Shown here: piece by piece, positions 9,374 to 18,498 of the stretch
Position numbering within the stretch: position 1 is the stretch's first letter
How the letters are laid out: every line of letters begins with the position of its first letter
NCBI GenBank assembly: GCA_965226855.1
Contig: CBDDEE010000032.1
Coordinates: forward strand, 124,001 to 188,000
DNA length: 64,000 nt
Source: JAUXJB01 sp965226855
GTDB lineage: Bacteria > Myxococcota_A > UBA9160 > SZUA-336
Direction: 5' to 3'
Program-made: the position numbers and the translations under genes
Notes under the pieces: model-generated
What the model was told of the DNA's origin: nothing
What the model saw: only the letters and a program-made list of their open reading frames with translations
Database searches by the model: none

Positions 9374-9855
9374 GTCGCGCTCTCCGTGGTCGACGACCGG
9401 GAGAGCTCCCGCGCGGCGCGATGAATCGCGCGCCTGATCCGGACGTAGGTACCGCAGCGGCACAGGTTGCCCGACATGGCGGCATCAATGTCGGCGTCGC
9501 TCGGCTGTGGCTTGTCGGTCAGCAGAGCCACGGCCGACATGATCTGGCCGGACTGGCAGTAGCCGCACTGCGGCACGTTCTCCGCGATCCAGGCACGCTG
9601 CACGGGGTGGTCTGCGGCCTGTGACAGACCCTCGATCGTCGTCACGCTTCGGTCCACCGCGGCGGACACTGGCAACGAGCACGAGCGCACGGGCTGCTCG
9701 TCGAGGTGGACGGTGCACGCGCCGCAGAGGCCGCGTCCGCAGCCGAACTTGGTACCAGTGAGCCCGAGGCTGTCGCGAAGGGCCCACAGCAGCGGCGTGT
9801 CGGCCGGGACGTCGACCGTATGCTCCACTCCGTTCACGATCAAGCGGAGTGCCAA
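9370..9855 (-). CDS. 2Fe-2S subunit of a molybdenum hydroxylase
   Basis: Small electron-transfer subunit, 161 residues, IorA/CoxS type. The N-terminal plant-ferredoxin cluster is seen in CGRGLCGACTV with a distal cysteine in VRSCSLP. The C-terminal helical cluster is seen in CGYCQSGQ and NLCRCGTY. It would pass electrons from the Mo-cofactor of its partner to an external acceptor. Start is TTG 9855, supported by GGGAGG. The gene overlaps the large-subunit start by a GTGA junction and follows the DJ-1 family gene by 9 bases, so the three genes form one operon. Confidence 0.92.
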   Translation of the reverse strand: MALRLIVNGVEHTVDVPADTPLLWALRDSLGLTGTKFGCGRGLCGACTVHLDEQPVRSCSLPVSAAVDRSVTTIEGLSQAADHPVQRAWIAENVPQCGYCQSGQIMSAVALLTDKPQPSDADIDAAMSGNLCRCGTYVRIRRAIHRAARELSRSSTTESAT

Positions 9856-9864
9856 GAAGCCTCC

Positions 9865-10518
9865 CTAACTTTGGCGGGGCGACACCAGGCGGCTGGGGTC
9901 GCCCTGGTTCAGGTACTTGATGAACGGGTCGCGGGTCGGATCCGAATGCCACTCGTACTCGGTGCGGGCCGCGATCTCGTCCGCACGCTCCCGACCGTAC
10001 AGCCGCGCGATGATACCGAGAGCCATGTCGATGCCGGCCGAGACTCCCGACGAGGTGGCGAACGCCCCGTCTTCCACCCAGCGCGCTTCCTCGATCCAGC
10101 GCACCTTGTCGCCCTGGCTCGCCGCAAAGGCGAAGAACTGCTTGTTCGACGTCGCGCGGAGCCCATCCAGGACACCCGCCTTCGCGAGGAGTGCCGAGCC
10201 CGAGCAGACCGACATCGTGACCTCCGCCGACAGCGAACGCGCCCGGAGGAAATCGAGCAACTTCCCATTTTCGAGCTGGGGCGCGGTGCCAATCCCGCCC
10301 GGCACCAGGATGAGGTCGAGCTCTGGACACTTGTCAAAGCCAACGTGGGCGACCGTTTCGGGCCCCTGCGCCGACGCGACGGCCCCCGGCGCGTCTGCCA
10401 CGGTCACGATCCGCAGCTCCGGTCCAATGGAGCCGAACATCTCGAGCGGTCCGTACAGGTCCAGAAGCTCGAAGTCTTCGTAGAGGACTGCGCCCAGTGT
10501 GCGCGCGTCTTTGCTCAC
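9865..10518 (-). CDS. DJ-1/PfpI family protein
   Basis: DJ-1/ThiJ/PfpI fold, 217 residues, resembling isonitrile hydratase-type members. The N-terminal GAVLYEDFELLDLYGPLEMF is characteristic. The nucleophile-elbow cysteine lies in SVCSGSALLAKAG, and the partner acidic residue near the first strand (YEDFE) is present. It is the first gene of the operon with the molybdenum hydroxylase, suggesting a hydratase or chaperone-like step upstream of ring or aldehyde hydroxylation. Start is GTG 10518 with AGGATG upstream. Substrate not identifiable. Confidence 0.83.
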   Translation of the reverse strand: MSKDARTLGAVLYEDFELLDLYGPLEMFGSIGPELRIVTVADAPGAVASAQGPETVAHVGFDKCPELDLILVPGGIGTAPQLENGKLLDFLRARSLSAEVTMSVCSGSALLAKAGVLDGLRATSNKQFFAFAASQGDKVRWIEEARWVEDGAFATSSGVSAGIDMALGIIARLYGRERADEIAARTEYEWHSDPTRDPFIKYLNQGDPSRLVSPRQS

Positions 10519-10634
10519 GGGCGCATCCTAGCACGGAGGATCCTCAGATCCCGGCCGCCTTGTCGCGTCTCGACGCCAGGGCTGGCGAAATAGAGCGAGT
10601 ACGCCGGGTCGAGCGGTCGTAGACTGATGGCGGC

Positions 10635-11606
10635 ATGGGGACACGGATCGCACTGGTTCTGGGCGCCGGCGGGGCGACAGGTGGGGCCTTTCACGCTGGT
10701 GTTCTCTCCGCCCTCGAGGAAGCCACCGGCTTCGATGCCCGGAACGCAGAGCTGATCGTCGGCACCTCTGCCGGCGCCATGGCGGGGGCGCTCCTGCGGG
10801 GCGGTCTGCCGCCAGTCGATCTGGTCGCGCGAGCGCGGGGAATCGAGCTCTCCCGGGAAGGGCAGCGGGTCGCGGAGAAACTCGGGCCGGTTCCCGAGCC
10901 GCCCTCGCTGCGCCCGGACTGGACGAACGGGATTCCGGGTCCCGCCGAGCCGGGAGCGCTCGCGCGGGCATTCCTCCGCCCCTGGTCGGCACGCCCGGGC
11001 GCCCTCATGGCGGCGGCTCTACCGGAGGGCACGCACTCTTCAGAGCCGCTGTCGCTTCTGCTGGAGTCTCTGTTCGACAGGGGCTGGCCAGAGGCGGCTC
11101 TCTGGCTGTGTGCGGTACGACTGTCCGACGCCCAGCGGGTGGTCTTTGGTCGCGACGCGCTTGCCGAGGCCACGGTAGGGCGCGCAGCCGCGGCGTCCTG
11201 TGCGATTCCCGCCGTCTACGCGCCGGTTAAGATCGGAGGGGAGCGCTACGTCGACGGCGGTGTCCACTCTCCCACGAACGTGGATCTCCTTGCGAAGGAG
11301 CAGCTGGATCTCGTCGTCGTGAGCTCGCCGATGTCCGCAGCCGGACGGAGCTGGAGGCTCAGCCCCGACTTCGCGCTGCGCCAGCTCTGCCGGGCGACGC
11401 TCGCAAGAGAGGTCGCGCTCGTTCGACGCCACCGCAATCACGTGCTCGTCTTTCAGCCGACGGCGACTGATCAGCGCGTCATGGGACCGAACCCCATGGA
11501 CACCTCGCGCCGTGGCGACGTCGCCCTCCAGGTTCGAGCGTCCGCTCTCGAGCGGCTGCGGCGGCGCGACGTGCGCCAGCGCTTCGGGGCCGTGCTCGCG
11601 GGCTAG
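10635..11606 (+). CDS. Patatin-like phospholipase
   Basis: Patatin-family lipid acyl hydrolase, 323 residues. The glycine-rich oxyanion segment GAGGATGGAFHAG (10-22), the nucleophile elbow GTSAG with Ser45, and the DGG motif with Asp207 form the expected Ser-Asp dyad. No signal peptide is evident, so it is probably cytoplasmic, acting on membrane or storage lipid acyl esters. It converges on the carboxylesterase gene, and their stop codons share the CTAG at 11603-11606. Confidence 0.9.
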   Translation: MGTRIALVLGAGGATGGAFHAGVLSALEEATGFDARNAELIVGTSAGAMAGALLRGGLPPVDLVARARGIELSREGQRVAEKLGPVPEPPSLRPDWTNGIPGPAEPGALARAFLRPWSARPGALMAAALPEGTHSSEPLSLLLESLFDRGWPEAALWLCAVRLSDAQRVVFGRDALAEATVGRAAAASCAIPAVYAPVKIGGERYVDGGVHSPTNVDLLAKEQLDLVVVSSPMSAAGRSWRLSPDFALRQLCRATLAREVALVRRHRNHVLVFQPTATDQRVMGPNPMDTSRRGDVALQVRASALERLRRRDVRQRFGAVLAG

Positions 11607-13126
11607 TCGATCACGTCGCCCCAGGCGCGGCGCTCTTCCTCGAAGGGCGCGCCAACCACCTCGCACTCCCGCCCAAGAAACATAGTCGCACGACGCTCGC
11701 TGTCGTACGGCTCCCAGCCGGGGTCGCCGTCGCGGGCGAACGCCAGCCACGCATCCATCATGCGAGCTTCGAGGCTCTTCGCATCTGGTCCACTTCCGGC
11801 GAAGAGCTCGGCGTGCTCGAGGGTGCCGAACACGAAGGGCAGCTCCACGGCGTGGCAGGCGCCGAGCATGCCGCCGAGCAACGGAGACTCCCAGGTCACG
11901 AGATAGGCGTACACTCGCTCTCCCTCTGCGACCTGTGCATCGGCGAGGCGAACGGCCGGGATACCGAAGATGCGGTCCGTCTCGATCGCACAGAACAGCT
12001 CTTGCGGACTCGTTCCCGCCTTGCCCTCACGCGCCTTCCGGTAGGCCTCGATCAGCAGGCTGGCGTGGGAGGTCCCGGAGCCGTCCCGGCCGGGAACCCT
12101 CTGTTCCACGTCCTTGAGCAGCTTTGCGTCGTCTAGCGTCAAGATCTCTGGATCCATCGCCGCGAACAGCCGCCACTCGTCGCGGTTCGTGCCGACGAGC
12201 ACATCGACGCCGCGCGCGGAGCCCTCGCGGATGGCGTCGATCGGGCGCTTGGTCAGCGCGTCGCCGTCTACGACGGGTCCTAACGTGAGCACGGCGCCCT
12301 CGATCGGCTCCTGCTGCAGGCGCTGCATCAACCGGCCCTGTGCCTCCAGAAGCTCCTCGCACGGGAGTTCCCGCAGCTTTTCGGCGTCCGCCGGGGCGAC
12401 ACCCAGCTCGCCGAGATAGAGCTCCGCGACCTTGCTCGCGATCTCACGGCTCGCGGCGTTGTGAGCCGCGCCGCTCTGGGGGATGGCGCGCCGGAACAGC
12501 CCGCGGGCGGCGGGCAGTCCGAGCAGAGTCCCCACACTCATGCCACCAGCCGACTCTCCGAAGATGGTGACATTCGCCGGATCGCCTCCGAACTGCGCGA
12601 TGTTGTCCCGCACCCACTCGAGGGCGACCACCTGATCCAGAATGCCTGCGTTGGGGTTCGTGCCGATGGCCTCGCCACACAGATCGGCCAGGTGCAGGAA
12701 GCCCAGCGCGCCCAGTCGATAGTTGACGGTGACGACCACCACGTCGCCTCGACGTGCGAGTGGCGCGCCGTCGTAGAGCACCTGCGAGCCGGATCCAATG
12801 ACGAAGCCACCGCCGTGGATCCAGACGAGCACCGGCCGGCCTGCGTCGTCGGCGGCGGGCGTGTACACGTTCAGGTACAGGCAGTCCTCACTCTGGGGGC
12901 CGACGTCCATGCCTGGGAGTACGTCCAGCTCGATCGTCCCCTGAGGGGCTGAGCCGCCGAACTCGCTCGCATCCCGCACCCCCTCCCAGTGCTCGGGTGG
13001 AACCGGCGCGCGGAAGCGCAGCTCGCCGAGAGGCGGTCGCGCGAAGGGCACGCCCCGGAAGATCTCCATGCCGTCGTCACGGACCCCCGCCACCTTCCCG
13101 GACACCGTCTGAATCGTGACCGTCAC
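11603..13126 (-). CDS. Type-B carboxylesterase/lipase
   Basis: Carboxylesterase of 507 residues. HGGG at 104-107 supplies the oxyanion hole, Ser192 lies in GESAGG, the acidic member is likely in GTNRDEW, and the histidine in GACHAVELPF. The SEDCLYLNVY segment is the family signature. The start is GTG 13126 with GGGAGGAAA upstream. No leader peptide is visible. The promoter lies in the 88-base gap shared with the divergent phasin-like gene, which contains a KstR2-like palindrome. Substrates are probably short or medium esters. Confidence 0.92.
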   Translation of the reverse strand: MTVTIQTVSGKVAGVRDDGMEIFRGVPFARPPLGELRFRAPVPPEHWEGVRDASEFGGSAPQGTIELDVLPGMDVGPQSEDCLYLNVYTPAADDAGRPVLVWIHGGGFVIGSGSQVLYDGAPLARRGDVVVVTVNYRLGALGFLHLADLCGEAIGTNPNAGILDQVVALEWVRDNIAQFGGDPANVTIFGESAGGMSVGTLLGLPAARGLFRRAIPQSGAAHNAASREIASKVAELYLGELGVAPADAEKLRELPCEELLEAQGRLMQRLQQEPIEGAVLTLGPVVDGDALTKRPIDAIREGSARGVDVLVGTNRDEWRLFAAMDPEILTLDDAKLLKDVEQRVPGRDGSGTSHASLLIEAYRKAREGKAGTSPQELFCAIETDRIFGIPAVRLADAQVAEGERVYAYLVTWESPLLGGMLGACHAVELPFVFGTLEHAELFAGSGPDAKSLEARMMDAWLAFARDGDPGWEPYDSERRATMFLGRECEVVGAPFEEERRAWGDVID

Positions 13127-13173
13127 CGCTGCTTTCCTCCCGCAGTTGACATCGAGTTCTGGTTGCTTAGTAT

Positions 13174-13187
13174 ACCAAGCACTTGGT
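13174..13187. promoter_or_regulatory. KstR2-like operator palindrome
   Basis: ACCAAG-CA-CTTGGT fits the AnCAAGnnCTTGnT consensus described for the TetR regulator KstR2 of actinobacteria, which controls late steroid catabolism. It sits between the divergent carboxylesterase and phasin-like genes, 27 bases before the latter. A TetR-type regulator is inferred; none is encoded in the window. Confidence 0.5.
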
Positions 13188-13214
13188 TGGAAGCAACATC
13201 GAAACAGGAGATAG

Positions 13215-13496
13215 ATGATGGCTGAAACAGCTTCGAGCTACGCGGATCTCACTGAGCGCTTCGGGAACGGCATCGTCGAGCAGATCGAGCGGATGCAGGA
13301 CTCTCAGGCGAGTGCCCTCGAGAGCTTCCGGGAGGCCTTCGAGCGCTTCGCGCCGGCTCTCCCGAACGTGGACTACTCGATCCCCCAGGCGATTGGCGCA
13401 GCCAATTTCGCGCTCGCAGAGCAGCTGCTGGCCGTACAGAAGAAGTATACGCTGGGCCTGCTCGAGTCGCTCGCCCCGAGGAAGAGCGCGGAGTAG
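13215..13496 (+). CDS. Small phasin-like helical protein
   Basis: 93 residues, almost entirely helix-forming and amphipathic, with segments such as VEQIERMQDSQASALESF and FALAEQLLAVQKKYTLGLLE that are typical in style of granule- or droplet-binding phasins. I do not see a definite Pfam motif. CAGGAG precedes the tandem ATG codons at 13215/13218. It lies just before the wax ester synthase and 3.5 kb from the PHA synthase pair, which supports a storage-lipid surface role by inference only. Confidence 0.6.
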   Translation: MMAETASSYADLTERFGNGIVEQIERMQDSQASALESFREAFERFAPALPNVDYSIPQAIGAANFALAEQLLAVQKKYTLGLLESLAPRKSAE

Positions 13497-14704
13497 TTCG
13501 TTTCCCGTTGACCTGGCGGTCGGCTGCGTCACATAGTGGCGAGCGAGGTCCCCCCCCGTGCGGCTCACGAATCAAGATGCCTCCTTTCTGTATGGGGAGA
13601 CGGCGAGCGGGCCGATGCACGCCTCCACGTTCTGCGTCTTCGAGGGAGCGATCCCTTTCGAGACGGTCCTCGAGCAGATCGGGCGGCGCCTGCATCTGGT
13701 ACCACGCTATCGGCAGAAGCTCGCCTTCGTGCCGTTCAACCTGGCGCACGCCCGCTGGGTCGACGATCCGGACTTCAAGCTCGAGAATCACATCGTGCTG
13801 CACAAGCTTCCTCTGGGCAGCAGCCTGCAGGACGCGATCGAGGTGGGCGTGGAGCTGGCGGAGCCACTCATGCCCCGCGATCGGCCGCTCTGGACGACCT
13901 ACGTGCTGGAGGGCGTGCCGGATCGCACCGTGTTGCTGTTCCTCGGCCACCACACCATGATCGACGGCGCGTCCGGGGTGGACATCTTCTCGGTGCTGAT
14001 GGATGCAGATCCGAATGCGGAGCAGCTGCCTCCGCCTCCTCCATGGGAGGCGGAGCCGGTTCCGGGTGTGCTGGAGCTCCTCGGCGAGGCCTTCAGCGAC
14101 AACCTGCGCGCGCTTGTCGAGCAGAATCCGCTCCTGGCTCCACGCTGGGACCGCTCGCGCAACGAGATGCTGCGCCGTGGCACCGAAGTGATCACGCGCA
14201 TGACCACGACGCCCGTGATCGGAGCGCCCTGGAACGCTGCGTCCGTCGGGCCGAAGCGGAAGTTCGCGTGGACCAAGTACAGCCTCGCGGAGTTCCGCAG
14301 CATCCGGACCGCGTTCGGCGGGACCGTGAATGATGTAGTCCTGACCGCCGTCGTCGAGGCAGCGGCGCGCTACCTGCGCTTCCACAACGAGAACACAGGT
14401 GGTCAGCAGATGCGCGTGATGTGCCCGGTGAACGTGCGGCGCGAGAACGAGCGCGGCACCCTCGGCAACCGGGTGTCGGCGATGTTCCCCATGTTCCAGG
14501 CGGAGCCGATGGGAGTCGTCGATCGGCTCGCGAGCGTGCGGGAGGAGACCGAACGGATCAAAGCGAATCGGGAGCCGCAGGCGCTGGAGCTCTTGACGGA
14601 GTCCGCGCCGACGATCGCTCCCGCGGCGATGGCGCAGACGCTCTTGGTCGGAAGCCCCCTGGACCCGACAGCGTTGGCGGCGCGGATGCCTTTTCCCGTG
14701 CCGC

Positions 14705-14708
14705 CTAG
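14705..14708. repeat. Left target duplication, IS5-type copy 1
   Basis: CTAG, repeated at 15980-15983; fits the YTAR target of IS5. Confidence 0.75.
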
Positions 14709-15979
14709 CAGGCTGCGGAGAAAGTGACTGGGTTGGGCGGGACGCCTCTGACGGGAGGCGTGCCGAGCAGGGAGAGGGATCGCCGTTCCCGGTACGAACC
14801 GGTTCGGTGTCGCACGGGTAGATCTTGCGGGATCATGAGCTATGTCGCCTCCAACAGGTTGCGGATACGGACCAGGTTGTAGGCCGCAGCAGTGAAGGTG
14901 AAGACCCAGCCGACCCGATCCGTGCCCCGGTGCCGGGTCTTGCGCATCAAGCCCACCGTCTTCATCCAGCCAAACACCTCCTCCACCCGTTTGCGGAAGC
15001 GCTGGCTCACCTCGTAGCCCGGGTGTCCTGTGGTCCTTCGATCGATCGCGCTTCGGCGGTTCGTCGTGTTCTGTGCCACGTGCGGGGTAACGCTCCAGGC
15101 CCGAAGCGCCTGCACAAAGCTCTTGGCGTCGTAGCCCTTGTCTCCAGCCAGGGTGATCCGGCGAGCGCCCCCCAGACCCAGCACCATCTCGAGAGCCGCT
15201 TCGCGCTCCGCATACCCCGACGCCTGAGTGAGCTTCGCCGCCACCACCAGGCCGTTGCGGTTCTCCGTCACGACGTGTCCCTGATACGCGAGCCGCGCGC
15301 CCTGGCCCCTCATCCCCGCCAGTCGGGCGTCCGGATCCGTCCTCGACGCATGCGTCTGGTTGCTCCGCTTCTCGCCCCGGAAGTTGACCGTCGGGTTGCC
15401 CGGGTCGTCATCGTCCCTGCGCTTCTCGTCCTTGCGCACGAAGCTCTTCTGGCTCGCCCACGCCTCGATCAGCGTCCCGTCCACCGTGAAGTGCTCCGAT
15501 GACACCAACCCCTCCGACTCCGCCTGCGCCAGCACCGCCTCGAAGAAATGCTGAGCGATCTCGCCCTTCAGCAGCCGTTCCCGATTCTTGGTGAACACCG
15601 TCGCGCTGAACACCTCATCGTCCAGCTCCAGGCCCACGAACCAGCGGTAGAGCAGGTTGTAGTCGATCTGCTCGATCAGCTGGCGCTCGCTCCGGATCGT
15701 GTACAGCACCTGCAACAGCAGCGCCCGCAACAGCTGCTCCGGCGGGACCGACGGTCGGCCGACCCCTTTGGCGTAGATACCATCGAAGCGTCGCGACAGC
15801 TGCTCCAGCGCCGCGTCCACCAGTCGCCGGATCGCTCGAAGCGGATGGTCCTCGGGAATCCGGGACTCCAGCGATACGTAGCTGAAGATCCCACCCTGGA
15901 GCGTCTGCGGTCCTCTCACATCTCCCCCTTGGGGCTTCCCTCAAAGGTACCCTTCGATGAGGAGTTTTTCAGCAGCCTG
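14709..15979 (-). mobile_element. IS5-family insertion sequence, copy 1
   Basis: 1271 bases between CTAG duplications. The ends read inward as CAGGCTGCGGAGAAAGTGAC and CAGGCTGCTGAAAAACTCC, an imperfect inverted repeat sharing CAGGCTGC at the tip. One transposase gene occupies most of the minus strand. A second copy, which looks identical wherever I compared it, lies at 36219-37489 in the same orientation. Confidence 0.88.
14840..15919 (-). CDS. IS5-family transposase (copy 1)
   Basis: 359 residues with the InsH/DUF772-type N-terminal domain (SLESRIPEDHPLRAIRRLVD ... RPSVPPEQLLRALLLQ) and a DDE_Tnp_1 core. Likely acidic residues are D in FTVDGTLIEAW, D in AGDKGYDAK, and E in RKRVEEVFGWMK. The start is GTG 15919 preceded by AGGGGGAGA. 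Intact, hence the element may be active. Confidence 0.92.
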   Translation of the reverse strand: MRGPQTLQGGIFSYVSLESRIPEDHPLRAIRRLVDAALEQLSRRFDGIYAKGVGRPSVPPEQLLRALLLQVLYTIRSERQLIEQIDYNLLYRWFVGLELDDEVFSATVFTKNRERLLKGEIAQHFFEAVLAQAESEGLVSSEHFTVDGTLIEAWASQKSFVRKDEKRRDDDDPGNPTVNFRGEKRSNQTHASRTDPDARLAGMRGQGARLAYQGHVVTENRNGLVVAAKLTQASGYAEREAALEMVLGLGGARRITLAGDKGYDAKSFVQALRAWSVTPHVAQNTTNRRSAIDRRTTGHPGYEVSQRFRKRVEEVFGWMKTVGLMRKTRHRGTDRVGWVFTFTAAAYNLVRIRNLLEAT

Positions 15980-15983
15980 CTAG
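15980..15983. repeat. Right target duplication, IS5-type copy 1
   Basis: CTAG, matching 14705-14708. Confidence 0.75.
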
Positions 15984-16301
15984 GACAGGAGTGAGCCAGC
16001 CGCACTTTGGCTACAACTTCGTCTGCACGAATGTTCCCTTCATGCAGGTCCCTCAGTACATCCAGGGCCACAAGCTGCTCGACCTCGTTGGGGAGATCAT
16101 GCTGAGCGGGACGGTTGGCTACGGCGTAGCGGTCTGCAGCTACAACAAGGAGCTCGCGTTCTGCCTGACGAGTGACCCGCGCCTGCTACCTGACGTGGAT
16201 CGAATGCTCTCGTATCTAGACGAGGCCTTCCGGGAACTCGTGGAGGAGGCGCGCCGCCACAGTGCTGCGAGGGACGCGGCGGCGTGAGTCCGCGAGCCTG
16301 C

Positions 16302-16892
16302 CTACAGGCGCAGCGGCTCCTCCATCGTCTCAGTGAGGCCTTCCATATCGTAGGACATGATGACCAGATCGCGCGGGTTCCCCTCCCGGTCCTCGGCGTA
16401 GTCAGCGAGCAACGCTTCAGACACGAAGCCCAGCCGCCGGAACGCAGCCTGCGCGCCCTGCTGATCGGAGGTCATTTGAGCCGTGAGCTTCTTCAATCCC
16501 CTGGCCCGGGCCAGATCGAAGATCTGCGAAGTGAGGTTACGCCCAAGGCCGAGGCCGCGAACCGCAGGACCCACGTTCACGCGGATCTCGCCGACGCGGC
16601 GCGTCCACGGGGCTGGGTTGCGGTGCACCGTCGCGTAGCCCACGAGGGCGTCGTCATCGAAAGCCACCAACGAGGTCGAATCACCTGTCTCGAGGTTCCG
16701 GACCCAATCGTCGACCACCTCCGGATTCGTGATGTCGACGCGCAGAAAGAGCAGGTCCTCCCGGGGCAGCGCGTTCGCGAACGCGAGGACCGCGTCTCGA
16801 TCTCGCGCCGTCATCAGGCGGATCTCGATCTTGGACCCGTTCGAGAGCGCGACCTCGCGTGGATAGCGATTTGTGAGCTCGGCGAGCGACAT
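16302..16892 (-). CDS. GNAT family N-acetyltransferase
   Basis: GNAT acetyltransferase of about 196 residues. The acetyl-CoA pyrophosphate loop is RGLGLGRNL, preceded by the EIRVNVGPAV strand and followed by AQAAFRRLGF and a long final strand. ATG 16892 is preferred to 16928 because GGGAGGA lies just before it. The protein is a clear paralogue of the GNAT encoded just after phaC: both share a RYPREV- or EYPREV-type opening, LPREDLLF or VPEHDLLF, and the AQMTSDQ or ARMTPDQ segment. It converges on the WS/DGAT gene. Target molecule unknown. Confidence 0.87.
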   Translation of the reverse strand: MSLAELTNRYPREVALSNGSKIEIRLMTARDRDAVLAFANALPREDLLFLRVDITNPEVVDDWVRNLETGDSTSLVAFDDDALVGYATVHRNPAPWTRRVGEIRVNVGPAVRGLGLGRNLTSQIFDLARARGLKKLTAQMTSDQQGAQAAFRRLGFVSEALLADYAEDREGNPRDLVIMSYDMEGLTETMEEPLRL

Positions 16893-16993
16893 GCGGCTGT
16901 TCCTCCCGTGTACCCCCACCTTTATCACATGGCCTTCACAGCGGCGAGCGCTGCGAGTAAAGTGGGACGCGGGGGGTTGGCGGGAGTGGAGTG

Positions 16994-17419
16994 ATGGCGA
17001 ACAGGCGGCGGGAAGCCTTCGACCCCCTCAAAGCCCTGCGCGACCTGCTCGATCGCGGGGAACGCCGGGTAAACGAGATCCTCTCGGAGTTCAGCGCGCG
17101 GGATGACATGAACGCGCTTCGGGCGCGCCTCTCGGAGGCGACCCTCGACGCGCAGAAGCGTTCGTGGGAGATCTGGGCCCGCTACTTCCGGAGCATCAAC
17201 CTGCCCACTCGCACCGACATAATCCAGCTGGGGAAGCGCGCCTCCGAGATGGAGGAGGGCATCGCGCGGATCGAGGCGCAGTTGCGGCGCCTGAATCGGC
17301 GCCTCGCGAGCTCGGGCGAGGACATCGCCGGTGCTCCAACGCAGGGTCGACCCCGTGGCCCGCGGCGCACACGCCGTCCCCCGAGCGAGTCCAGGGAAGC
17401 CACTGAGGAGAGACAATGA
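16994..17419 (+). CDS. PhaE-like PHA synthase partner / phasin-like protein
   Basis: 141 residues from ATG 16994 (a GTG one codon earlier is possible). The middle WARYFRSINLPTRTDI followed by a heptad-rich EMEEGIARIEAQLRRLNRRL coiled coil matches the C-terminal pattern of class III PhaE and class IV PhaR synthase subunits. The Arg/Pro-rich tail is probably disordered. It is far shorter than typical PhaE (about 350). Its last codons overlap phaC by ATGA, so the two are translationally coupled and the product is inferred to be the activating partner of PhaC. Confidence 0.72.
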   Translation: MANRRREAFDPLKALRDLLDRGERRVNEILSEFSARDDMNALRARLSEATLDAQKRSWEIWARYFRSINLPTRTDIIQLGKRASEMEEGIARIEAQLRRLNRRLASSGEDIAGAPTQGRPRGPRRTRRPPSESREATEERQ

Positions 17420-18498
17420 CCACCGCGCCAGAGCTCGATCGCAAGTCCATCGGAGATCGCGTGCGCGAGGAGGTGGAGCGTTCCCTGCAGCGTGGAGTGA
17501 AGGGACTCCAGTACCTGAGCGCCGATGTCCCGGACGTCGGCATGACGCCGAAGGACGAGATCTACAGTCGCGGGACGCTCCGGCTGTTTCATTACAGACC
17601 GCAAGTCGACGAGGTGTATCGCGTCCCGATCTTGCTGGTCATGTCGCTCGTCAGCCGCTCGTACATCTTTGATCTCACTCCGGGTCAGAGCCTGGTCGAG
17701 TTCTTGCTGAACCAGGGCTATGACGTCTACATGATCGACTGGGGCGAGCCCCGTGCGGAAGACTCGCGGCTGCGGATGGAGAACTACGTGCTCGACTTCA
17801 TCCCGGACTGTATCGATCGCGTGCTCGCGGACTGTGGCGAGCCCGATCTCTCGCTGACGGGCTATTGCATGGGCGGTTCGCTCGCCCTGATGTACGGGGC
17901 GCTCCACTCGGACGGGCCCGTGAAGAACCTCGCGTGCTTCACGACCCCCTACAACTACGACGGTATGGGACTCTTCAAGGAGTTCTCCGATCCGAAGCAC
18001 TTCGACGTCGATCGCATCGTCGATACTCTCGGCAACGTGCCTCCCGAAATGATGGCGCGGTCGTTCGAGATGCTGCGGCCCGTCTCGCGCGTCGCCGGAC
18101 GTATCCGCCTCTGGGACAACATGTGGAACGACGAGTTCGTTCGCTCGTACCGTGTGTTCGATCGTTGGGCGAACGAGCAGATTGCCTTCCCAGGGGAGTG
18201 CTTCCGGCAGAGCACGAAGGAGCTGCAATGGGCCAACAAGCTCTACAAGGGCGAGTTCCGGCTCGGACGGAACCTAGTCGATGTCTCGCAGATCCACGTG
18301 CCGTTCCTGCACGTGATGGCCGAGCACGACCACATCGTTCCCTATGAGGCGGCCCGGGAGCTGGTAGATGCCGTGGGCAGCGAGGACAAGCAGTCGATCG
18401 TGCTCAAGGGGGGTCACGTCAGCTTGATCTCCGGTCCGAATGCCGTACGCCGCATGTGGCCCGCTTTTGACAACTGGCTCTCGGTGCGCTCGCTGTGA
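17416..18498 (+). CDS. phaC: Poly(R)-hydroxyalkanoate synthase, class III-type PhaC
   Basis: Alpha/beta-hydrolase-fold polymerase, 360 residues, the size of class III/IV PhaC. The lipase-like box GYCMGG contains the nucleophile Cys151. The acidic residue lies in AEHDHIVP and the histidine in KGGHVSLISG. It polymerises hydroxyacyl-CoA into storage granules. It overlaps the PhaE-like gene upstream and the GNAT gene downstream (GTGA), so at least three products are tightly coupled. Confidence 0.94.
   Translation: MTTAPELDRKSIGDRVREEVERSLQRGVKGLQYLSADVPDVGMTPKDEIYSRGTLRLFHYRPQVDEVYRVPILLVMSLVSRSYIFDLTPGQSLVEFLLNQGYDVYMIDWGEPRAEDSRLRMENYVLDFIPDCIDRVLADCGEPDLSLTGYCMGGSLALMYGALHSDGPVKNLACFTTPYNYDGMGLFKEFSDPKHFDVDRIVDTLGNVPPEMMARSFEMLRPVSRVAGRIRLWDNMWNDEFVRSYRVFDRWANEQIAFPGECFRQSTKELQWANKLYKGEFRLGRNLVDVSQIHVPFLHVMAEHDHIVPYEAARELVDAVGSEDKQSIVLKGGHVSLISGPNAVRRMWPAFDNWLSVRSL

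Larger units (their letters stand above)
13558..16287 (+). pseudogene. Wax ester synthase / diacylglycerol acyltransferase, split by an IS5-type element
   Basis: WS/DGAT family. The N-terminal part (GTG 13558 to 14708) has HHTMIDG at residues 131-137, the acyltransferase active site, and the later VMCPVNVR segment. The gene resumes in frame at 15984 with NVPFMQVP and the DUF1298-type C-terminal domain ending at 16287. Removing the element and one CTAG copy gives a continuous frame of 484 residues, normal for the family, so the gene was intact before insertion. As it stands, both halves are separated and the product is probably inactive. The enzyme would esterify acyl-CoA to long-chain alcohol or diacylglycerol. 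Confidence 0.9.
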
